A DNA stretch of 44,947 nt from CAZHLD01 sp964533185 (GTDB lineage: Bacteria; Acidobacteriota; Terriglobia; Acidiferrales; UBA7541): contig CAZHLD010000021.1 in assembly GCA_964533185.1 (NCBI GenBank), positions 1-44,947 of the forward strand. Reading direction: 5' to 3'. Numbering within the stretch: position 1 is the stretch's first letter; the number at the start of each line of letters is the position of its first letter. Both the position numbers and the translations under genes were made by a program. Shown in pieces: positions 7,941 through 15,001 of this stretch. A model generated the notes under the pieces. It did no database searches, was not told where the DNA came from, and was given only the letters and a program-made list of their open reading frames with translations.

Positions 7941-7992
7941 GGCGGGCCTCCGTGCCCGCCCATCTCGTGTAGCGGCCGGCTCTCTGCCGGCC
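7941..7992. repeat. Two GC-rich palindromic repeats in tandem
   Basis: GGCGGGC (7941-7947) pairs with GCCCGCC (7954-7960); GGCCGGC (7974-7980) pairs with GCCGGCC (7986-7992). Spacing and style suggest REP-like intergenic elements. Confidence 0.5.
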
Positions 7993-8104
7993 ATCATGAC
8001 CGGTGGCGCCAACATCCATGCCGGCGCTCCTCTCTTGTGTGGCGTATGACCGTATGTCTGCATCCCGACGCGTCGGGGTGCCCCACAAGAGCCAACCCAT
8101 AACC

Positions 8105-8134
8105 GAAAACAAAAAGGGCGGGCCGTAGCCCGCC
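8105..8134 (-). terminator. Rho-independent terminator of the M23 peptidase gene
   Basis: Seven-bp GC stem (8117-8123 with 8128-8134), four-base loop, followed on the minus strand by TTTTTGTTTT (8115-8106). It lies about 40 bases after the stop at 8176. Confidence 0.85.
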
Positions 8135-8175
8135 GTTCTAGAAACTCTGTGCTGAAGACTGACGACCGAAAATGA

Positions 8176-9462
8176 TTACTGGCTTGAGGCTGGCAATCGC
8201 TCGGCCGTCGCTGCCTGCGCGCGGACCGACCCGGCATCGGGCAACTGCCCCAGCCAGCGGTCGCGCACGACGACAAACTCAGGCCAATCCTTCTTCGCCA
8301 CGGGCTGCGCTGGTGGCAGTCGCAGCGCCTCGAAGTTGCGGTAGCTGCCGTGCTGCAGGATACGGAAATCGAGATGCGAACCGGTGGCCAGACCCGTTGC
8401 GCCCACCAGGCCGATGCGCTGGCCCTGCTCGACCTTCTGGCCGCCGCGCACCAGAATGCGCGAGAGGTGCATGTACATTGTCTCGTAGCCATTGGTATGC
8501 CGCAGGTGAACCAGATTGCCCGACCCGCCCTTGCGCCCGGCGAAGACCACGGCCCCCGAGCCAATCGCCTGCACCGGCGTGCCGGTCGGCACGCCGTAAT
8601 CAATTCCCAGGTGCGGACGGCGGGTCTTCAACACCGGATGGAAGCGGCTGCGGCTGAAGCGCGACGTAATCGGTGCTGAAAATTTGAGCGGCGAACGCAG
8701 GAACGCTTTCTCAAGCGACTTGCCGTCGGCTCCGTAATAGGCGGCCCTCCCGTTTGGATCGCGGAAAAGCACGGCCTGGTAAGCGTGGCCGTCGTTGTTG
8801 TACTCGGCGGCGTAGATCTTGCCGTAGACGACAGGCTCGCCGCTGGCGTATTGCTTTTTCTCCACCAGCACGCGGAACGTGTCGCCGCGACGCGGGTCGG
8901 TATAGAAATCCAGGTCCCAGCCGAAGATCTCGGCCAGGCGTACAGCCAGCTCGGGCGATTCGCCCGCATCCATCACGGCGTTGTAGAGCGAGTCGCGCAC
9001 CTGCCCGGTGACGGGAGCAATCACCGTTTCCGACGGGATCGCCTGAATCTCAGCGCGGAAGCGCTCGCCATCGGGACGCACCCAGAGCATCCGGTCGGTG
9101 TCAATCTGGTAGCGCACGGCGCGCAACTCACCATCCACCGAGCGACCCACAGCCAGGCGATTGCCGGTTCGGAAGCCGCGCAGGTTATAGACCGACTGCG
9201 CCGCGTCGGCGACACTGGCAGCGACGTTGGGCTCCACGCCCAGCCGGCCCAGCGCTTCGGCAAAGGTCGCTCCTGGCAGCACCCGGCGCTCGGCAAAGTG
9301 CACCACCTGAGCGCGAATTCGCGCGGCATCCTGCACTGCCAGACGCGCCTGTTCAAGGAACGCGCGATGCGCCTCGAGGCGCGTATAGAAAATCCAGGTC
9401 AGAAAGGCGAGGCCGGCAAGAGAGACGGGGAGACAAATAGCGAATAGACGGCGATTGACCAT
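8176..9462 (-). CDS. M23 (LytM/MepM-type) zinc metallopeptidase
   Basis: A 428-residue membrane-anchored murein endopeptidase homolog. Residues 8-26 form one membrane segment; 30-250 hold an OapA/LysM-like N-terminal region (VRDSLYNAVMDAGESPELAVRLAE is typical of the MepM group); the peptidase domain is about 265-375. Zinc ligands are H284 and D288 (HLGID), then H332 (MHLS) and H363. The usual second His of the final HxH is Asp here (HLDFRI), a variant I believe occurs in some M23 proteins. Such enzymes cleave peptide crosslinks or regulate amidases in the periplasm. Start taken at ATG 9462; longer frames upstream lack a membrane-type N-terminus. Confidence 0.88.
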   Translation of the reverse strand: MVNRRLFAICLPVSLAGLAFLTWIFYTRLEAHRAFLEQARLAVQDAARIRAQVVHFAERRVLPGATFAEALGRLGVEPNVAASVADAAQSVYNLRGFRTGNRLAVGRSVDGELRAVRYQIDTDRMLWVRPDGERFRAEIQAIPSETVIAPVTGQVRDSLYNAVMDAGESPELAVRLAEIFGWDLDFYTDPRRGDTFRVLVEKKQYASGEPVVYGKIYAAEYNNDGHAYQAVLFRDPNGRAAYYGADGKSLEKAFLRSPLKFSAPITSRFSRSRFHPVLKTRRPHLGIDYGVPTGTPVQAIGSGAVVFAGRKGGSGNLVHLRHTNGYETMYMHLSRILVRGGQKVEQGQRIGLVGATGLATGSHLDFRILQHGSYRNFEALRLPPAQPVAKKDWPEFVVVRDRWLGQLPDAGSVRAQAATAERLPASSQ

Positions 9463-9855
9463 AGTCCCGCGTTTCCTGCGGTGGCATTCCTCTGCCATCC
9501 GGCCGGGCCAGAACCCCCAGGGGGCAAGGAGCATACCGCAAGATACCTTTGTGCCCAAGCGGAAAGCTGGCGTCAAAGCAAGAAATTGTTGCGCGTCCCT
9601 GCGAGTAACCCCGCGGCCCAGCCGAAGCCCCGAGGACGGCTGGAAGTTGAAATGAGTGCCAGGAATGGGAATCAGCGCTTCACATGTCTGTAAACGGGGC
9701 TGAGCCAAGTGCCTGATTTTCAAAGGAATTGGAAGTGCGCAGATTTGGACAGCGGAATGCAAGCAGGGAAACCTTGCCGGCGCTGTGCCCTGCTCGCGGT
9801 GGGGCCGGCGCGATCCGCAGCGGACTTTGCCAGTCGAGAATCAGGAGGAGCCTCA
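9463..9855. other. Divergent intergenic region, no gene recognised
   Basis: 393 bases between the leftward M23 gene and the rightward zinc ribbon. It must contain both promoters; I see no clear consensus pair. An in-frame extension of the zinc ribbon to 9709 exists but lacks a ribosome site. Confidence 0.4.
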
Positions 9856-10056
9856 ATGGAAGGTGCCCTCTTTATCCCGCCAAATCGCCCCCATCGTCGT
9901 CCCGAACAGCAGTGCAGCGAATGCGGCCGGTCGTTCCGCCCGCGCCCGGTCGGCGACGGCGCCGAAGAGCTCTGCGACGACTGCTACGAGGCTCAATTTG
10001 AGCCTCGCCGCCTGCGCCACTGGCAGAAACCCAACGGGCGCACGCACACGCACTGA
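9856..10056 (+). CDS. Small zinc-ribbon protein, 66 aa
   Basis: ATG at 9856 with GGAGG about 8 bases upstream. Two CxxC pairs (CSEC, then CDDC about 19 residues on) form a treble-clef/zinc-ribbon-like site in a short basic protein with a His-rich end (THTH). Such small ribbons often bind nucleic acid or a protein partner, but nothing here shows which. No companion gene; a TCAG-type intergenic repeat begins just after the stop. Confidence 0.7.
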   Translation: MEGALFIPPNRPHRRPEQQCSECGRSFRPRPVGDGAEELCDDCYEAQFEPRRLRHWQKPNGRTHTH

Positions 10057-10098
10057 GGCAGTTCTCAATCATCAGTCTTCAGTTTCAGTTATCAGTTG
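10057..10098. repeat. TCAG-stutter intergenic repeat, copy 1
   Basis: Repeated TCAGT units spaced 6-8 bases (CATCAGTCTTCAG, then TTCAGTTATCAGTTG) directly after the stop at 10056. Related tracts at 17985, 20138, 27191, 38664 and 41639. Confidence 0.6.
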
Positions 10099-10108
10099 GG
10101 AAAAGGGA

Positions 10109-11284
10109 TCAGTCTGGCCGTGAGCCGGAGAAGACGGGGTCCGAGGCGGAACCGACGCGGCCACCGTTTTTCGCGAAGTAGTTGCGCTCGTGCAGGAAGT
10201 GGTAGATGCGGCCAGCAACCTCAGCCGCCGTTCCGCCCTTCACGCGGCGCGTATTCCCGCGCAGCAGGACCACCAGAACAATTCGCGGGCGCATCCAGTC
10301 AGCGTAAGAAACAAACCAGCCCAGCCGCGACTTCGAATCCGAGCAGGTGCCCGTTTTGCCCAGTGAAAGATCGCCATTGGGGTCGTAGCTCGGGCGGCCC
10401 GTGCCGTAAAGCACGGAGGCCAGCATGCCCTCGCGCAGCTCGGGCAGCAGCGGCTCGATATTGAGCTTGCGCTTGACGCGCGGCGCGAAGTTGCGCCGGT
10501 CTTCTTCGCTCCGTGGGTATTGCAGGTAGTAAAGCGTGCCGCCATTGGCGAACGTCGCCGCGAGCGATCCCAATTGGAGCGGCGTGACCTGAATCCCTTC
10601 GCCGAAGCTGGACATGCGCGCCACGCCGCCGCGCATCGGCGGCTCGAGCGGCAGCGCGCCGGGATGCTCCTCCGGGATGTTGTAGCCGGCCAGCTCGCCG
10701 ATGCCCACCAGCCGCGCGTAATGCTGCACGATGAGGAAGCCCATGCGACGGCCCAACTCTTCAAAGAACGGGTTGTTCGAATGGGCCATCGCCTCGGTGA
10801 GGTTCATGTACGAGCGGCGGGTGACGCGCAGCATCGTGTCGCGGGTGATAATGTTCTGCTCGAGCGCGGCCAGTGCGATGACGGGTTTGATCGTCGAGCA
10901 GGGGATGAATCCTTCCGAGAACGCCAGCTTCTGGTTGACCACGGTCAGGATGCGGCCGGTGTTCGGATCTATCGCCACCACCGAGCCGTTGTACCGCCCC
11001 AGCGCATTCACCGCGGCCTGGCGGACGATCGGGTCGTCATATTCAACGATGTCTTCGGCGGTTGAATCGGCGTAGGTCGGCACGCCGCGACGGCCTCGGG
11101 TGGAGGTCTTTTTCTTTGAAGGCTTGGCTGCAGCGGTCTTGCCTGAGGTGTTCCGCAAAGACGTTCGCGGCCGTGGGGCTGCCGAACCCGAGCCCGTCGG
11201 CGCTGCTGCGGCAGTGGTCTGCCAGACCAGTAGCAGGGCAAGGAGCAAGGCAAGAAACCGGGGCTGGGCCAGCCTGAAACGCAT
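10109..11284 (-). CDS. Penicillin-binding transpeptidase-domain protein
   Basis: 391 residues with an N-terminal hydrophobic signal (8-27), a basic Ser/Lys-rich linker (35-68) and a transpeptidase domain from about 95. The three active-site motifs are present: S130-T-I-K133, S169-N-N171 and K310-T-G312, with the FGEGIQVTPLQL segment typical of class B PBPs near 227. There is no glycosyltransferase domain and no large N-terminal PBP dimerisation domain, so it is a minimal class-B-like transpeptidase; a class D beta-lactamase-like relative is the alternative. Role: crosslinking peptidoglycan in the periplasm. Start ATG at 11284. Confidence 0.87.
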   Translation of the reverse strand: MRFRLAQPRFLALLLALLLVWQTTAAAAPTGSGSAAPRPRTSLRNTSGKTAAAKPSKKKTSTRGRRGVPTYADSTAEDIVEYDDPIVRQAAVNALGRYNGSVVAIDPNTGRILTVVNQKLAFSEGFIPCSTIKPVIALAALEQNIITRDTMLRVTRRSYMNLTEAMAHSNNPFFEELGRRMGFLIVQHYARLVGIGELAGYNIPEEHPGALPLEPPMRGGVARMSSFGEGIQVTPLQLGSLAATFANGGTLYYLQYPRSEEDRRNFAPRVKRKLNIEPLLPELREGMLASVLYGTGRPSYDPNGDLSLGKTGTCSDSKSRLGWFVSYADWMRPRIVLVVLLRGNTRRVKGGTAAEVAGRIYHFLHERNYFAKNGGRVGSASDPVFSGSRPD

Positions 11285-11568
11285 TGAATTCCTTTAGACG
11301 CCACAACGAGGGAAGCAGTTTCCCCGCCAATGCATGCGAGGGATGAATTCTAGGGAATACAGCCCCCCGGAAGCAATAGGAAATGCGTACTTTGTGTGCA
11401 AACGGCAGTTGTGAGTTTGGGGCTAGGAGTACCAGCCGGAACGGTGGTTATGACTGATTCAAAAGGACGCATCTCCACCACAACGAACCAGTTAGTGACT
11501 CTGGGGGGAGGCAGGAATGGGGGCGTCTGCCGTGGCGAACGCCCCTTCCCCGATGAAGCCAATCAGCG

Positions 11569-12576
11569 CTAGCGAGTGGGTTTGGGGGCCATGCGAGAGC
11601 CAGCGGCCGCACCGGCCGCTGCGGCAGCCTGTGCCGCGGGCTTCTCAGCGGGCGCGGCGTTTGAAGGTGTCGCTGCGCCGGGCGTGGCCAGGCCGAGCTG
11701 CTTGCGCAGGGCGGCCTCGAGTTTGTCGCGGATATCTGTATTTTCCTTGAGGAACACGCGGGCGTTTTCGCGGCCCTGGCCCAGACGCTCGCCGCCGAAG
11801 CTGATCCACGTGCCGGACTTCTCAAGGATTCCCTTCTCGACGCCCAGGTCGATCAGGTCGCCTTCGCGGGAGATGCCTTCGCCATAGAGGATGTCGAACT
11901 CGGCTTCGCGGAAGGGTGCGGCGACTTTGTTCTTCACCACCTTGCCGCGGGTGCGCGAGCCGACCACGCGGTCGCCTTCCTTGATGGACTGGATGCGGCG
12001 GATATCGATACGCATCGAGGCGTAAAACTTCAGCGCGCGACCGCCGGTGGTGGTCTCCGGGTTGCCGAACATCACGCCGATTTTTTCGCGGATCTGGTTG
12101 ATGAAGACCAGACAGGTACGCGACTTGGAAACGATGCCGGTGAGCTTGCGAAGCGCCTGCGACATCAGCCGCGCCTGCAGGCCCATCTGCGGGTCGCCCA
12201 TTTCGCCTTCGAGCTCGGCCTTGGGGACCAGAGCGGCGACCGAGTCCACCACCACCACGTCCACGCCGCCCGAGCGGATCAGCGTTTCGGCAATCTCGAG
12301 CGCCTGTTCACCGTTATCGGGCTGGGAGACAAGCAGGTTGTCCACGTCCACGCCGAGCTTGCGGGCATAGGCGGGGGCGAGCGCGTGCTCGGCGTCAATG
12401 AACGCCGCCTGGCCACCCATTTTCTGCGCTTCGGCGATGACGTGCAGGGCCAGCGTAGTCTTGCCGCCGGACTCCGGGCCGAAGATCTCCACCACGCGGC
12501 CGCGGGGGAAGCCGCCCACGCCGAGCGCGAGGTCGAGCGAGAGCGCGCCGGTGGGGATCACGCTGACGGGCACGAG
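11569..12576 (-). CDS. recA: RecA recombinase (5' end lost in assembly gap)
   Basis: 335 residues remain, starting inside the core domain just before the Walker A loop (GPESGGKTTL). Walker B (VVVVDSVAAL), the L1/L2 DNA-binding region (EMGDPQMGLQARLMSQALRK) and the strand FINQIREKIGVMFGNPE are intact. The first ~45-50 residues lie in the gap. RecA forms filaments on single-stranded DNA for homologous pairing and triggers LexA cleavage. The C-terminus is unusual: an Ala/Pro-rich tail of about 45 residues ending in basic RMAPKPTR, in place of the common acidic tail. The frame runs on through the N into the dehydrogenase gene; that join is an artefact. Confidence 0.95.
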   Translation of the reverse strand, partial: LVPVSVIPTGALSLDLALGVGGFPRGRVVEIFGPESGGKTTLALHVIAEAQKMGGQAAFIDAEHALAPAYARKLGVDVDNLLVSQPDNGEQALEIAETLIRSGGVDVVVVDSVAALVPKAELEGEMGDPQMGLQARLMSQALRKLTGIVSKSRTCLVFINQIREKIGVMFGNPETTTGGRALKFYASMRIDIRRIQSIKEGDRVVGSRTRGKVVKNKVAAPFREAEFDILYGEGISREGDLIDLGVEKGILEKSGTWISFGGERLGQGRENARVFLKENTDIRDKLEAALRKQLGLATPGAATPSNAAPAEKPAAQAAAAAGAAAGSRMAPKPTR

Positions 12577-12676
12577 NNNNNNNNNNNNNNNNNNNNNNNN
12601 NNNNNNNNNNNNNNNNNNNNNNNNNNNNNNNNNNNNNNNNNNNNNNNNNNNNNNNNNNNNNNNNNNNNNNNNNNNN
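12577..12676. other. Assembly gap (100 N) between dehydrogenase and recA
   Basis: Exactly 100 N. At least ~160 residues of the dehydrogenase and ~45 of RecA are missing, so the real gap is over 600 bases and may hold more. Confidence 0.99.
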
Positions 12677-13011
12677 CGGAGGAGCTTGTCAGCTTCTTTC
12701 AGCACGGCGAGCTTGAGGTCGAGGCGCTCGGAGATGGCTTCGACGACGAAGTCGGCGCCCGCAAGCTGGGCCGGGTCGGAGACAAGCTGAAGGCGACCGA
12801 GGATGCGGGGTTTATCGGCTTCGGTGACCCTGCCCTTCTTGATTTCGCGGTCGAGGTTCTTGGTGATGGTTTCGAGGGCGCGGTCGAGAAAACGCTCCTC
12901 GACGTCGCGCAAAATGACCTGAAAGCCGCTGCGCGCGAAAATGTGGGCAATGCCGTTGCCCATCGTCCCCGCGCCGAGCACGCCGACTATCTTGATGTGA
13001 TCAATGCTCAT
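12677..13011 (-). CDS. 3-hydroxyacyl-CoA (3-hydroxybutyryl-CoA) dehydrogenase, N-terminal part
   Basis: ATG at 13011 with GGAGG 6-8 bases upstream. The 111 visible residues are the NAD-binding Rossmann domain: GVLGAGTMGNGIAH near residue 8, an acidic residue ending strand 2 (LRDV), and the AGADFVVEAISE segment near 90. The C-terminal dimerisation domain with the catalytic Glu lies in the gap. These enzymes interconvert acetoacetyl-CoA and 3-hydroxybutyryl-CoA. A thiolase gene lies just upstream on the same strand, so both may serve the acetyl-CoA/acetoacetyl-CoA route in oxidation or polymer synthesis. Confidence 0.88.
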
Positions 13012-13073
13012 GAGGCCTCCGACGGAAAACGCTAAGAAAACACAAGAGAAGTGTGAAAGCAAGTGACGCGTGA

Positions 13074-13460
13074 CTAACGGTCGTCGCCTGGTGGGTCGTC
13101 GGCCGGATCAGTCATGAAGTTGTGGAGTTGAGAAGCAAGAGGCAGAGAGTCTCCAATCGGCGAGACAAGGGGCAAGGCTTCGTCTCTCCGGGAGCGTAAG
13201 ACCCGGACTTCATAAAAGGGCCGCGGCATGCCGAGCTCGAACGCCAGGTGGTCGCGCTTGGCCTGTACATCGCAGTTGATCCCGGCCTCGGAAAGGACAT
13301 CAAGTACACGGCTAAAGGACACCGGGTCTGACCCGCGCCAAATCAGTGCAGGCGCGTCATCTTCAGGGACCATGGGAAGTGAGGAGACCAAGTCGACATC
13401 GCAGTCAGGGCAGTGGGTGTAGCCTGCGCGGAATTCGGCGTGGCAGACGGGGCAGATCAT
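13074..13460 (-). CDS. Zinc-ribbon plus DUF2007-like protein, 128 aa
   Basis: Begins with a CxxC-x10-CxxC ribbon (CPVC ... CPDC) and continues into an alpha/beta domain of about 60 residues (SFSRVLDVLSEAGINCDVQ, then YEVRVLRSRRDEAL) that resembles DUF2007, a putative signal-transducing domain. An acidic tail follows (DPADDPPGDD). I take the ATG at 13460; an in-frame TTG four codons upstream is the alternative. No clear ribosome site. It sits 62 bases before the dehydrogenase on the same strand. Confidence 0.7.
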   Translation of the reverse strand: MICPVCHAEFRAGYTHCPDCDVDLVSSLPMVPEDDAPALIWRGSDPVSFSRVLDVLSEAGINCDVQAKRDHLAFELGMPRPFYEVRVLRSRRDEALPLVSPIGDSLPLASQLHNFMTDPADDPPGDDR

Positions 13461-13543
13461 GGTTGCGAACAAAAGTGTACACCGAACACGGCCTGAAAAG
13501 TTATAGGGGGTTGAGGTGAACGGGATTGCCCAGGGGCAACGGG

Positions 13544-13643
13544 AGGGATTCTCAGCGCCGACGCAAATCGTCGGCGCTCAAGATGGCGTGCAGCACCGCG
13601 CGCCAGAGCTTCGTCCCGGCAAGGCCGGGACTCAGAAAGACGG
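13544..13643. repeat. Palindromic repeats after the thiolase gene, family A diverged
   Basis: Two hairpin units. The first (13544-13586) has GGGATTCTCAG, a dyad (GCGCCGACG/CGTCGGCGC) and CTCAAGATG, recognisably the reverse of the GTCATTCTGAGC family. The second (13609-13643) has GTCCCGGC/GCCGGGAC followed by TCAGAAAGACGG. Confidence 0.5.
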
Positions 13644-13649
13644 AGGTCG

Positions 13650-14831
13650 TCAGCGTTCGACGGCGAGGGCGACGGCGTTGCCGCCGCCGAGGCACAACGC
13701 GGCGATGCCGCGCTTCGCGTTGCGGCGCTCGAGCTCGTAGAGCAGCGTGACCAGGATGCGCGCGCCGGAGGCGCCGATGGGGTGGCCGAGCGCGACCGCG
13801 CCGCCATTCACGTTGACCTTTTCGGGATTCAGGCGCAGCTCGCGGATCACCGCCAGGGCCTGCACGGCGAAGGCTTCGTTGAGCTCGACCAGGTCCACGT
13901 CTTTGTCGCGGTCCCAGCCGGTTTTCTTAAGCAACTTCTCGACGGCTTCGACGGGGGCCATCATCACCCACTTGGGGTCCACGCCGCTGGTGGCCTGAGC
14001 GACGATGCGCGCGATTGGTTTTTTGCCCAGGCGCGCGGCGGTGCGCTCGCTGGTGACGAGAAGGGCCGCGGCGCCGTCGTTCACGCCCGGCGCGTTGCCG
14101 GCGGTGACAGTGCCGTCTTTTTTGAACGCTGGCTTCAGGCGGCCGAGCGCCTCAAGCGAAGTGTCCGCGCGTGGCGATTCGTCAATCTTGATGATCACCG
14201 CTGGACCCTTCTTCTGCGGCACTTCGACGGGCAGCACCTGCGCTTCAAATAGGCAGGACTGGATGGCGTGCAGGGCCTTCTGGTGGCTGGCCAGGGCGAA
14301 ACGATCCTGCTCTTCGCGGGAGATCTTGTATTTTTCGGCCACCAGTTCGGCGGTCTGGCCCATGTGGAAGTCGTTGAAGGCGTCCCAGAGACCGTCGTTG
14401 ATCATGGAGTCGATGATCTCGGCGTTGCCCAGGCGGAAGCCGGTGCGCGCGCCGGGCAGCAAGTAGGGACAGTTGGACATTGACTCCATGCCGCCGGCCA
14501 CGACCATCTGCGATTCATCCAGCGTGACGGCCTGCGCAGCCAGAGCAACGGCTTTCAGACCCGAGCCGCAGACTTTGTTGATGGTCATCGCGGCGACGCG
14601 GTTATCGAGGCCGCCGCGCAGGGCGGCCTGCCGCGCCGGGTTCTGACCCAGGCCTGCGGAGACCACGTTGCCCATGATGCACTCGTCCACCTGGCCTGGC
14701 TCGATGCCGGCGCGGCGGACGGCTTCGGCGACAACTTTGGCGCCCAGTTCAGTAGCGGCAAAGGACGCGAGACCGCCCTGAAACTTCCCGACAGGCGTTC
14801 GAACGGCACTGAGTATGACCGGAGTTTCCAT
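13650..14831 (-). CDS. Acetyl-CoA C-acetyltransferase (thiolase)
   Basis: 393 residues, full thiolase length. The acylated cysteine is in NKVCGSGLKA (about residue 88), the base His in NGGAVALGHPIGASGAR (about 346), and the second Cys in CLGGGNAVAL near the end. It condenses two acetyl-CoA to acetoacetyl-CoA or runs the reverse thiolysis. The ATG at 14831 follows GGGAG at 7 bases; a TTG two codons upstream is the alternative. A strong sigma-70 promoter lies at 14898-14927. Likely first gene of a unit including the zinc-ribbon protein and the dehydrogenase. Confidence 0.94.
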   Translation of the reverse strand: METPVILSAVRTPVGKFQGGLASFAATELGAKVVAEAVRRAGIEPGQVDECIMGNVVSAGLGQNPARQAALRGGLDNRVAAMTINKVCGSGLKAVALAAQAVTLDESQMVVAGGMESMSNCPYLLPGARTGFRLGNAEIIDSMINDGLWDAFNDFHMGQTAELVAEKYKISREEQDRFALASHQKALHAIQSCLFEAQVLPVEVPQKKGPAVIIKIDESPRADTSLEALGRLKPAFKKDGTVTAGNAPGVNDGAAALLVTSERTAARLGKKPIARIVAQATSGVDPKWVMMAPVEAVEKLLKKTGWDRDKDVDLVELNEAFAVQALAVIRELRLNPEKVNVNGGAVALGHPIGASGARILVTLLYELERRNAKRGIAALCLGGGNAVALAVER

Positions 14832-14897
14832 GCTCAATCTCCCGCCCGATTAGATGACTTGAAACCTCTTGCGGGCACCACAAACTTGGGTCTGCTC

Positions 14898-14927
14898 AGT
14901 ATAGGCGGTACAAGTGGCAGGGGTCAA
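14898..14927 (-). promoter_or_regulatory. Sigma-70 promoter of the thiolase gene
   Basis: TTGACC (14927-14922), 18-base spacer, TATACT (14903-14898): each hexamer matches 5 of 6 consensus bases. Predicted start near 14891, giving a leader of about 60 nt. Confidence 0.7.
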
Positions 14928-15001
14928 TTTGAGTCGGATTCGAGGGTGCAGAGGAAAGAGTGTTGAGGCGAGCCCGCCACGCACTGCAGCCGTAAGCTAC
15001 A

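Larger units (their letters stand above)
7789..8175. other. Intergenic region with dyads, no gene seen
   Basis: 387 bases between the TonB start and the M23 stop, both on the minus strand. It contains two GC-rich dyads in tandem (7941-7960 and 7974-7992) and the M23 terminator (8105-8134). Open frames here lack ribosome sites and are too compositionally biased to believe. Confidence 0.5.

Noticed and set aside
11569..13062. A 497-residue dehydrogenase-RecA fusion protein
   Set aside because: The frame is continuous only through 100 N; the two sides are separate genes that each lack expected sequence.
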